This document shows, piece by piece, positions 40,244 to 46,781 of a stretch of 52,297 nt of DNA (position 1 is its first letter; each line of letters begins with the position of its first letter). Below the pieces are notes generated by a model. It was not told the DNA's origin. It saw only the letters and a list, made by a program, of their open reading frames with translations, and made no database searches. Source of the DNA: Fidelibacterota bacterium. Lineage in GTDB: Bacteria > Fidelibacterota > UBA8477 > JABMPR01. The position numbers and the translations under genes were made by a program. The stretch spans positions 1 through 52,297 of the forward strand of contig JABIFG010000173.1 in assembly GCA_018650795.1 (NCBI GenBank). Reading direction: 5' to 3'.

Positions 40244-40642
40244 ATGCGTACCTGGCGCAAATTTCACAGATATACATTCGGTTATAGTAAGTGGCTTAGT
40301 TTGATTTCTGTCGTACTGCTCATTGTTATTTCGATTACGGGTATTCTGCTTATTCACCAGGATGATTTAAAATCCATCCAGAGATCTCGGGTTCCTCTTA
40401 GTGCACTTCCAGATCACTATGAGAATCGTCTTGAAACCACTCGGGATAGGCAGGGGACTAAAGAGATATTTACTGAAGAAAAGAGTGTCCCGCTGCGCTG
40501 GGTTATTCTTGATCTTCATACCGGTGATTTTTTTGGAAAATACGGGTTCCTCCTCTATGATATACTGTCAGTAATTATGCTTGTCATGGGGAGTACAGGG
40601 ATATACATGTACTTTAAGATTAGAAAAAACAGCTCATTTTAG
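40244..40642 (+). CDS. PepSY-type membrane protein
   Basis: 132 residues: basic N-terminus MRTWRKFHRYTFGYSKW, TM1 (about 18-40, LSLISVVLLIVISITGILLIH), a periplasmic loop, TM2 (about 102-124). The GILLIHQDDL segment and WVILDLHTGDFFG match PepSY-associated TM proteins, which are often linked to iron or copper uptake or electron transfer. ATG 40244 is preferred; the frame is open to a TTG overlapping the prfA stop. Only 11 bases before the DUF4920 lipoprotein. Confidence 0.75.
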   Translation: MRTWRKFHRYTFGYSKWLSLISVVLLIVISITGILLIHQDDLKSIQRSRVPLSALPDHYENRLETTRDRQGTKEIFTEEKSVPLRWVILDLHTGDFFGKYGFLLYDILSVIMLVMGSTGIYMYFKIRKNSSF

Positions 40643-40653
40643 AAGGGATAGAC

Positions 40654-41151
40654 ATGTACAAACGCACACTAATGATGGTTGTAATGGTTTTGAGTCTTGG
40701 TCTGATGGCTTGTAGTTCTGAGAATGCAGAAGTAGCTGGTGATCAATTTGGACAGACTCTAACATTGGCAAAAGTTACGCCCGTGGCCGAGGTGTTTACA
40801 CAGGCTCAGGATTTAAATGGTCAAATGGTTCGCATTTCAGGTACAGTTAGTGATCTCTGTAAGCACAAGGGCTGTTGGATGCAGGTGAGTGATGGCCAAA
40901 ATGTTTTGACCGTTCGCTTTAAAGATGAAGCCTTTATCATTCCAGCCAATGCTGTAGGTCGCAATGTGGATATGGAAGGTCTGTTCATCGCAGAAGAAAT
41001 CTCAAATCCATTGGGGTCACACCAGGCTTGCGCCGAAGGTGGTGAACATAGTGGTGAAGGTGCCTGCGAGAGTGAACGTGCCGAAAAATCCGTTCAAAAA
41101 GTAGCCGATATACGTTATACTCTGGTTTCAACAGGTCTGGTTCTTTCATAA
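40654..41151 (+). CDS. DUF4920 lipoprotein
   Basis: 165 residues. The lipoprotein signal ends in GLMAC-SS. The core (about 48-115) has an OB-like fold with LNGQMVRISGTVSDLCKHKGCWMQV, where the Cys-x-x-x-x-Cys-Trp-Met is characteristic of DUF4920. A Cys/Glu/His-rich segment near the end (HQACAEGGEHSGEGACESE) could bind metal. It sits between the PepSY gene and the ECF sigma operon, and function in the family is unknown; metal or heme handling is an inference. Confidence 0.82.
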   Translation: MYKRTLMMVVMVLSLGLMACSSENAEVAGDQFGQTLTLAKVTPVAEVFTQAQDLNGQMVRISGTVSDLCKHKGCWMQVSDGQNVLTVRFKDEAFIIPANAVGRNVDMEGLFIAEEISNPLGSHQACAEGGEHSGEGACESERAEKSVQKVADIRYTLVSTGLVLS

Positions 41152-41185
41152 AAGTTCAATTCGATCTGTAACGACTGAATAGGAA

Positions 41186-41797
41186 TTGCATCAAATTAAA
41201 CGCGAATTGACAATTGAAGAGACGCCGGAGCTAATCCAGGCAGCCAGAGATGGAGACAGGAAGGTTCAGTCACAATTGGTGATGATGTATTCTTCCCGCA
41301 TTTATAATCTCGGACTGCGTATGCTGCGAAATAATGAGGATGCTGAAGATATGCTTCAGGAGACGTTTATTACGGCATTTCAAAAGATTCATACCTTCAA
41401 GGGAAAATCCAGTTTCTATACCTGGGTTTACCGAATTGGTGTGAATATCGCTCTCGGTAAATTGCGAAAGCAATCCAGGATGCAGATCTCTTATTCCATT
41501 CAGGAACCGGATTTCGAAAATCTTCACGGTTTGAAAATTTCAGACTGGCCGGAGTATATCGAAACCAAGGTTTCAGATAATGAATTTAGAATTGCCCTCA
41601 AGGTTGCTCTAGATGATCTGGATGAAAAATATCGTTCAGTATTTGTCCTGAGAGATCTGGAAGAGAAGTCCACTGCAAAAACAGCAGAAATCCTGGAGCT
41701 TTCAGAAAGCAATGTAAAAGTAAGACTTATGCGGGCCAGGCTCTTTTTGAGGGATCGTATGAGTACCTTTTTAAAACGTGAAGGTTGGTTAGTATAG
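41186..41797 (+). CDS. ECF-type RNA polymerase sigma factor
   Basis: About 203 residues: region 2 (MYSSRIYNLGLRMLRNNEDAEDMLQETFITAFQKIHTFKG, with DAEDMLQ), linker, and region 4 (LDEKYRSVFVLRDLEEKSTAKTAEILELSESNVKVRLMRARLFL). It redirects polymerase to stress promoters. The start is uncertain: TTG 41186 has AGGA too close, and a second TTG at 41207 is possible. The next gene begins at the stop (TAGTG), as for sigma/anti-sigma pairs. An adjacent glutaredoxin and GroES point to redox or protein-folding stress. Confidence 0.9.
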   Translation: MHQIKRELTIEETPELIQAARDGDRKVQSQLVMMYSSRIYNLGLRMLRNNEDAEDMLQETFITAFQKIHTFKGKSSFYTWVYRIGVNIALGKLRKQSRMQISYSIQEPDFENLHGLKISDWPEYIETKVSDNEFRIALKVALDDLDEKYRSVFVLRDLEEKSTAKTAEILELSESNVKVRLMRARLFLRDRMSTFLKREGWLV

Positions 41798-42048
41798 TGA
41801 AACCGAAACATGATGTAGAGCTGCAAAAGAAAATCTGTCTGGATTTCGGAGCAGATATTGGCTCTGAATTGTGTCAGGAAGTAGGCTTGCTCATGGAGGA
41901 GTGTCCAGAGTGTAAAGTCTACTATGATACTATGCAACGTTCAGTCAAGTTGTATCGGGTTGTGGAAGATGAGTGTGAGCTTCCTGAGTCTGTATCCGAA
42001 CGCCTCTTCAAAGTATTAAACCTGGATCAGTTGAAGAAGGATGTTTAG
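41797..42048 (+). CDS. Small Cys-containing protein, candidate anti-sigma factor
   Basis: 83 residues from GTG 41797, overlapping the sigma stop (TAGTG). It has CLDFGADIGSELCQEVGLLMEECPECKVYY: Cys ligands in a CxxC with an upstream Cys, reminiscent of ZAS anti-sigma factors. However, the conserved His of HxxxCxxC is missing (Glu-Glu instead) and there is no TM. A soluble, redox-switchable anti-sigma factor is a reasonable inference from position and cysteines. It is three bases before the glutaredoxin gene. Confidence 0.6.
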   Translation: MKPKHDVELQKKICLDFGADIGSELCQEVGLLMEECPECKVYYDTMQRSVKLYRVVEDECELPESVSERLFKVLNLDQLKKDV

Positions 42049-42051
42049 ATA

Positions 42052-42306
42052 ATGACAACACTGGCAGCACAGACTAAAAAAGTAATCATGTTCACCACCC
42101 CTACCTGTTCACATTGTACGACGGCGAAGCGCTATTTGAGGGAGCAGGGGATTAAGTTTAAAGAAATCGATGTTAGCAGAAATCAAAAAGCTGCTCAAGA
42201 TATGTTAAGAAAAACAGGTCAGCAAGGCGTGCCACAGCTGTGGATTAATAATCGCCCGGTCGTTGGCTTTGATAGAAATAAAATCAATAGTTTATTAGGT
42301 TTATAG
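42052..42306 (+). CDS. Glutaredoxin-like protein (CxxC)
   Basis: 84 residues with a thioredoxin fold: VIMFTTPTCSHCTTAKRYL (active site C19-S-H-C22), GVPQLWINNRPVVGFD with the cis-Pro and the glutathione-site-like GFD. The CSHC active site and shortness match NrdH/YruB-like glutaredoxins. It is three bases after the Cys protein and nine bases before groES. It may reduce the cysteines of the candidate anti-sigma factor. Confidence 0.88.
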   Translation: MTTLAAQTKKVIMFTTPTCSHCTTAKRYLREQGIKFKEIDVSRNQKAAQDMLRKTGQQGVPQLWINNRPVVGFDRNKINSLLGL

Positions 42307-42315
42307 GAGAAAGAA

Positions 42316-42585
42316 ATGAAAATTCAACCTTTAGATGATCGTGTATTAGTTGTCCCGGCCGGTGAGGAAGAAACTACTGCTTCAGGCATAATTATTCCAG
42401 ATACTGCCAAAGAAAAACCACGTCGTGGTAGTGTTGCTGCAGTCGGCAATGATGAAGAATTGCAGGAATTGATCAAAGAGGGTGATGTTATCCTCTATGG
42501 TAAATATGCTGGCGATGAACTTGCCTATGATGGTACAGATTACCTCATTCTTAACCGGAGTGATATCCTTGCTAAGCTCAGCTAA
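42316..42585 (+). CDS. groES: Co-chaperonin GroES
   Basis: 89 residues, slightly short of the usual 95-97. IQPLDDRVLV at the start, mobile loop GEEETTASGIIIPDTAKEKP, VGNDEELQELIKEGDVILYGKYAGDELAYDG, and ends ILNRSDILAKLS. GGAG upstream. No groEL follows; instead there is a terminator. It is the last gene of the sigma-Cys protein-glutaredoxin-groES set. Confidence 0.95.
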   Translation: MKIQPLDDRVLVVPAGEEETTASGIIIPDTAKEKPRRGSVAAVGNDEELQELIKEGDVILYGKYAGDELAYDGTDYLILNRSDILAKLS

Positions 42586-42604
42586 TTACGAGTTATAATT
42601 GATT

Positions 42605-42635
42605 AAAAAGGGAGCTGATAGGCTCCCTTTTTTTG
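42605..42635 (+). terminator. Rho-independent terminator after groES
   Basis: AAAAAGGGAGC (42605-42615) pairs with GCTCCCTTTTT (42622-42632) around TGATAG, followed by T. It closes the ECF sigma-to-groES operon. Confidence 0.9.
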
Positions 42636-42752
42636 TTTCTATGGGCTTAAAATTTAGCAGGATTGCCTAAACCTCAAAAATAGTTTGTCACTTAACCCTG
42701 GAATTCAACTCAAAAAGAGGTGTTAAAAAGACAATTATGAAAAGGGGAATTT

Positions 42753-44102
42753 ATGCCTAAAAAATATGTGATTATCGGTGGTGATGCGGCAGGGATGAGC
42801 GCTGCCAGCAAAATCAGGCGCATGCAACCAGATTCAGAACTTGTTGTTTTTGAAAAGGGCCAGCATATAAGTTTTGCTGCGTGTGGAATTCCCTATTGGA
42901 TAAGTGATGTCATTGAGGATGGTAGCAAACTACAGGTGCTTACCCCGGAAATTGCTCGCGAAAAAAGAGGTATTGATGTCAGGATAGGACATGAAGTGAC
43001 CCAAATCGATGCCACGAGTAACACTATTGCCGTAAATAATCTTGAGACTGGTGAAAAAATCCACGAAGCATATGATGTGCTGCTGATTGCGACCGGAGCC
43101 AGGGCAGTTGTGCCACCCATCCCAGGCGTGGGCCATGATGGGGTCTTTACACTGAGAAGTTTAGCCGACGGTCAGCGCATAAAAAATTATATCGCTGAGC
43201 ATGAGATTAAGCATGCAACCATCATAGGTGGTGGTTACATCGGTCTGGAAATGGCCGAAGCCTACAAACACATAAACATTGATGTAACAATGGTGGAGAT
43301 GCTTGATCAAATAGCACCCACATTTGATAAAGATATTCTGGAGAAGGTCACCGCTCATGTGGTGGAGCAAGGGGTTGACCTCCAGCTCGAAACCAGAGTA
43401 GATGCTATTGATAAATCAGAGCAAGGACTCCAGGTTCAGACTTCTGCTGGTCAAATTCAGACAGATATGGTCATTGTTTCCACAGGTGTCAGACCAAACT
43501 CAGAGTTAGCCCGGGATGCTGGTATTGCTTTGGGGAATAGTGGTGCCATTACGATCAACGATCACATGCAAACAAGTATCCCAAATATTTATTCAGCTGG
43601 TGATTGTGCAGAGCATAGACATCTTGTTCTCAATGAGGATATCTGGATTCCTCTGGCTCCATCTGCGAATAAGGGCGGTCGTGTTGCTGGTGAGAACATG
43701 GTTGGGACCGCTACCAGATTTCCTGGAATTTTAGGCACGGCCGTAGTGAAAGTTTTTGATTATACCGTTGCTCAAACTGGATTGACTGAAAAGCAAGCAC
43801 GGGAGGCAGCGATATTTAAGGATATCGAATCTACCACTATCTCAGCCGGGAGTCGTGCTCATTATTACCCCGGCTCTACTCCTGTAACAATAAAACTTGT
43901 GGCCGATGGTACCACAAAACGGTTACTGGGAGCCCAGATGATAGGCAAATCAGATGTTGCCAAACGCCTGGATGTCCTGGCCACCGCCTTGACAGCAGGC
44001 ATGACCCTGGAAGATATTGGTATGTTGGATTTGACCTATGCACCACCGGTAGCGCCAGTTTATGATCCCATTCATGTCGCAGCGAATGTGGCCAATAAAT
44101 AG
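42753..44102 (+). CDS. FAD/NAD(P) disulfide oxidoreductase, CoA-disulfide-reductase-like
   Basis: 449 residues: FAD-binding GGDAAGMSAASKIRR, single active Cys C44 in SFAACGIPYW (the hallmark of CoADR/NADH oxidase/Nox family), ATGARAVVPPIPG, second dinucleotide site IIGGGYIGLEMAE, and a C-terminal dimer domain (LGAQMIGKSDVAKRLDV, LDLTYAPP). Family members reduce CoA disulfide, per- or polysulfides with NAD(P)H, or make water from oxygen. There is no fused rhodanese, but a rhodanese gene lies 0.9 kb downstream. It has a weak hairpin after it. Confidence 0.88.
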   Translation: MPKKYVIIGGDAAGMSAASKIRRMQPDSELVVFEKGQHISFAACGIPYWISDVIEDGSKLQVLTPEIAREKRGIDVRIGHEVTQIDATSNTIAVNNLETGEKIHEAYDVLLIATGARAVVPPIPGVGHDGVFTLRSLADGQRIKNYIAEHEIKHATIIGGGYIGLEMAEAYKHINIDVTMVEMLDQIAPTFDKDILEKVTAHVVEQGVDLQLETRVDAIDKSEQGLQVQTSAGQIQTDMVIVSTGVRPNSELARDAGIALGNSGAITINDHMQTSIPNIYSAGDCAEHRHLVLNEDIWIPLAPSANKGGRVAGENMVGTATRFPGILGTAVVKVFDYTVAQTGLTEKQAREAAIFKDIESTTISAGSRAHYYPGSTPVTIKLVADGTTKRLLGAQMIGKSDVAKRLDVLATALTAGMTLEDIGMLDLTYAPPVAPVYDPIHVAANVANK

Positions 44103-44133
44103 GTTAGAAATTGGGTATTAGCAGAAAAATCTG

Positions 44134-44153
44134 GCGAGGATTCAAATCCTCGC
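44134..44153 (+). terminator. Hairpin after the CoADR-like gene (weak terminator)
   Basis: GCGAGGAT-TCAA-ATCCTCGC, eight pairs with an extra T-A possible, followed by TTAATAATT rather than a clean T-run. Confidence 0.5.
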
Positions 44154-44186
44154 TTAATAATTCCCCTGAATACGGATTAATATTAC

Positions 44187-44224
44187 CTAACTCTGTGCTC
44201 TTAGCGTGCTCTGCGGTTAAAAAA
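44187..44224. repeat. Intergenic motif ending GTGCTCTGCGGTTAAA
   Basis: Two close copies of GTGCTCT flank TAGC and lead into CTGCGGTTAAAAA, 15 bases before the DUF1858 start. It resembles recurrent intergenic sequences seen in many environmental bacteria, but I cannot count copies here. Confidence 0.35.
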
Positions 44225-44239
44225 TAATAGGATAGGGAA

Positions 44240-44437
44240 ATGATAAATAAAGAAATGCTTATTGAAGATCTAGTTCTGGAATATCCCAAGTTAATCGGTC
44301 CACTCAAGGTCGAAGGGATCGTCTGCCTGGCATGTGGAGAGGCTGTATGGGGAACCCTGGAGGCACAGGCTGCTGAAAAAGGGATCACCAACATAAATGA
44401 GATTGTGGATCGTATGAATAAATTACTGAGTAAGTAA
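44240..44437 (+). CDS. DUF1858 protein (small CxxC redox-disulfide protein)
   Basis: 65 residues matching DUF1858 / hybrid-cluster-protein-associated redox disulfide domain: LVLEYPKLIGPLKVEGIVCLACGEAVWGTLEAQA. The C29-x-x-C32 dithiol and the WGTLEE-type segment are the conserved core. It is thought to take part in electron transfer; here it lies between the flavoprotein and the OsmC gene. AGGATAGGG upstream of ATG 44240. The 116-base gap to OsmC holds no other gene. Confidence 0.88.
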   Translation: MINKEMLIEDLVLEYPKLIGPLKVEGIVCLACGEAVWGTLEAQAAEKGITNINEIVDRMNKLLSK

Positions 44438-44553
44438 AGACGTAGTAGGCCACCTTCATGCTTGGAATACGGAACAAATTTGTTAATCCAACACAACTGA
44501 CCCATATTATCAGCTGTGGTAAAAAATATATATAATTATGTGGGGATATAGAA

Positions 44554-44976
44554 ATGTCTGAAATAAAGATACAACAACTCAAAGGCGCTAGTTTTGCAGC
44601 CAGAGGTACATCTGGACATTGGGTTATGATGGATGGAACTGAAAAAGTTGGTGGAGTGGACGGAGCCAGTCGACCGATGGAAATGGTTCTGTTTGGGCTC
44701 GGAGGTTGTACTGCTGTTGATGTAGAAGTCATTCTTAAAAAAATGAGAGTCCCAGTGGAAAATATTGAAATAGATATTGATTCAGAGCGGGCGGATAATC
44801 ATCCAAAAGTGTATACGAAAATTAACATGGTTTATCATTTTTATGGTAAGAATCTTCCCCTAAAGAAGTTGGAAAAAGCTGTTAAGCTCTCAAAGGATAG
44901 CTATTGTTCTGTAAGTGCCATGCTGGCATCAACTGCTGAAATTACAGCAAGCATCGAAATACATAACACAGTATGA
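44554..44976 (+). CDS. OsmC/Ohr-family thiol peroxidase
   Basis: 140 residues. Reactive cysteines are C52 (LGGCTAVDVEVIL) and C118 (SYCSVSAML), as in OsmC, with a swapped domain. It reduces organic or fatty hydroperoxides with dihydrolipoyl or other dithiol donors. It is the first of a tightly packed set; its stop overlaps the rhodanese start by four bases. Confidence 0.88.
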   Translation: MSEIKIQQLKGASFAARGTSGHWVMMDGTEKVGGVDGASRPMEMVLFGLGGCTAVDVEVILKKMRVPVENIEIDIDSERADNHPKVYTKINMVYHFYGKNLPLKKLEKAVKLSKDSYCSVSAMLASTAEITASIEIHNTV

Positions 44977-45374
44977 TCCATCGCTTGATTGCCTACTCCT
45001 TGATTCTACTTGGAACCGGAGGCACCATTTATATGGGTGTCGAAGGTATATATGGTGATCACTATGATATTCCAATGATGAGCTACGAGTCGTTTAACCG
45101 ACAATATTCAGATACCAGCAACTATATATTAATAGATGTTCGCACGGAATCAGAAATTGCCGCCCAGCCAGCGCCCTGGTCGAATACCGTCCAGATACCC
45201 CTGCTTTCTCTTGAGGATCGGTGTATGGAGCTCAACAAATATAAAGATCAACCTATGATGGTTTTGTGCCCGACAGGAAATCGTTCCAGACAAGGAGCTC
45301 GTGTCCTCAGGTTAGCTGGATTTGATGCCTCTTACATAAAAAAGGGCATGTTTAATGAAGAAAGAATGCTTTAA
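44973..45374 (+). CDS. Membrane-anchored rhodanese-like sulfurtransferase
   Basis: 133 residues: N-terminal signal anchor (about 4-22, LIAYSLILLGTGGTIYMG), then a single rhodanese domain (about 37-130) with DVRTESEI and the active Cys C99 in CPTGNRSRQGAR. The loop has seven residues, typical for sulfur rather than phosphate substrates. The membrane anchor implies periplasmic action. Starts inside the OsmC stop, and its stop overlaps the DUF6132 start (TAATG). Confidence 0.85.
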   Translation: MIHRLIAYSLILLGTGGTIYMGVEGIYGDHYDIPMMSYESFNRQYSDTSNYILIDVRTESEIAAQPAPWSNTVQIPLLSLEDRCMELNKYKDQPMMVLCPTGNRSRQGARVLRLAGFDASYIKKGMFNEERML

Positions 45375-45595
45375 TGAATAAAAGATACATTAAAATGTTA
45401 TCAGGTTTGGCAGTTGGAGCTATCCTCGGTTATGGTTATTACTATTATATTGGCTGCGCTTCGGGGACCTGTGCGATCACCTCGAATCCGTATATCAGCT
45501 CTGGATATGGAGCTATGATAGGTCTTGTATTTATGTGGCCAGCCAAAGCAAAGGAAACAAATACTGATGATGGGGAAGAAACACAAATCGTATAA
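45374..45595 (+). CDS. DUF6132 small membrane protein (GCxSGTC)
   Basis: 73 residues: TM1 (about 9-26, LAVGAILGYGYYYYIG), the motif GCASGTCAITSNPY with two Cys spaced four apart, TM2 (about 42-56), and an acidic tail. Matches DUF6132, whose CxxxxC loop between helices is conserved. A membrane redox shuttle or sulfur-carrier role is conceivable, but the family has no known function. The next gene's start lies 29 bases inside its 3' end. Confidence 0.8.
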   Translation: MNKRYIKMLSGLAVGAILGYGYYYYIGCASGTCAITSNPYISSGYGAMIGLVFMWPAKAKETNTDDGEETQIV

Positions 45596-46283
45596 AATAG
45601 TTGCACTGGCTTTAGCCTTCGTTGCAATCACATTTGGACAGACCAATAATTTCGAATTTGTCCAATATGATACTGCCTATACTGGTAGTGAGGATTTCGT
45701 GGTACTTCATGGGGATATTTTTAGCCTATCTAATGTAGAGCAATCAATTACCGTTACACGGATTGAACATCAAAGACCAACAACCTGGGTTACTTCCTTC
45801 TGTGTAGGACCTGCATGTCTCCCGTGGTTTGTTGATACCCACACTTTTGCCCTTGCTGCCGGAGATACTGCCCTATTTACTCTTGACACATTCCCTTATG
45901 GTGAGACTGGAACCGGTTCCTGGACCATATTTGCTGTAGATTCATCTACAATGGAAGTGGATTCAGTTCACATCAGTATGGATTTTGTGACCGTATCCAT
46001 TGATGATTCTTATGCAAGACCCCAGTCTTTTGAACTTTCCCATGTTTATCCCAATCCAACCAATGCCTCGGTCAATTTTGACCTAAATCTTAATCATACC
46101 GGGGAGTATATAATCATGCTCCATTCCCTTGACGGAAGGGAAATTATGTCGCGGCATTACCAGTTGAAAGCTGGTAAAAATCATCTCCAATGGTCTCTGC
46201 AAGGCTTGCCATCAGGTAATTATATAATTAGTGCCACAGGTTCGGGAGAGACTATTTCCAGACAAGTGAGTGTAATAAAATGA
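45567..46283 (+). CDS. Secreted T9SS-sorted protein with CxxxxC Ig-like domain
   Basis: 238 residues from ATG 45567 (or 45570, adjacent); AAAGGAAA sits upstream and the signal peptide ends ITFGQ. The middle domain (about 30-150) carries TSFCVGPACLPWFVDT, with a disulfide-type CxxxxC. The C-terminal 80 residues are a T9SS sorting domain (HVYPNPTNASV, GREIMSRHY, LPSGNYIISATG). It is cargo of type IX export. Overlaps DUF6132 upstream by 29 bases and TlpA downstream by four, suggesting the cysteine pair is a substrate for the following thioredoxin. Confidence 0.82.
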   Translation: MMGKKHKSYKIVALALAFVAITFGQTNNFEFVQYDTAYTGSEDFVVLHGDIFSLSNVEQSITVTRIEHQRPTTWVTSFCVGPACLPWFVDTHTFALAAGDTALFTLDTFPYGETGTGSWTIFAVDSSTMEVDSVHISMDFVTVSIDDSYARPQSFELSHVYPNPTNASVNFDLNLNHTGEYIIMLHSLDGREIMSRHYQLKAGKNHLQWSLQGLPSGNYIISATGSGETISRQVSVIK

Positions 46284-46771
46284 TGCGAATATTACCCCTC
46301 TTTTTAATTGCTGCGCTTTCATTTGGTCAGGAGAAAAATTTACCTCAGGTCAATCTCAAGGACATGAAAAATAAGACCCAGAGTTTGAGCAAGTTGGTTA
46401 AGGGTAAGGTCACATTAATAAACTTTTGGGCGACTTATTGTGTCCCCTGCCGCAAAGAGATGAAACACTTGAATCGAATTAGTAAAACCTATGCTGACCA
46501 GAATGTCCAGGTTATAGGTATCTCCATTGATGACTCTCGTACTGTGGGTCGTGTTAAGTCCATGGTGAAGTCCCAGAAACTTGAATACACCATTCTACTA
46601 GATACTGAACAAAAATTGTACAAGAATTTCAACACTTCTGCCATGCCCTTCTCACTTCTGATAAACGCCGATGGAAAAATTCTCTGGGAGCATACGGGTT
46701 ATCTTCCAGGTGATGAAGCTCAAATGGAAATTGAAATTAAAAAAGCTTTAACCCCTCCAAAAAAGAACTGA
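46280..46771 (+). CDS. Periplasmic TlpA-like thioredoxin (CVPC)
   Basis: 163 residues: signal peptide (1-16, cleaving near SFGQ), TlpA/ResA-type fold, active site C54-V-P-C57 (FWATYCVPCRKE), and SAMPFSLLINADGK with the cis-Pro. Overlaps the T9SS protein by four bases (ATGA), ten bases before the DUF6029 barrel. Probably reduces or isomerises the neighbours' disulfides in the periplasm. Confidence 0.9.
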   Translation: MMRILPLFLIAALSFGQEKNLPQVNLKDMKNKTQSLSKLVKGKVTLINFWATYCVPCRKEMKHLNRISKTYADQNVQVIGISIDDSRTVGRVKSMVKSQKLEYTILLDTEQKLYKNFNTSAMPFSLLINADGKILWEHTGYLPGDEAQMEIEIKKALTPPKKN

Positions 46772-46781
46772 TTCATCCCTT

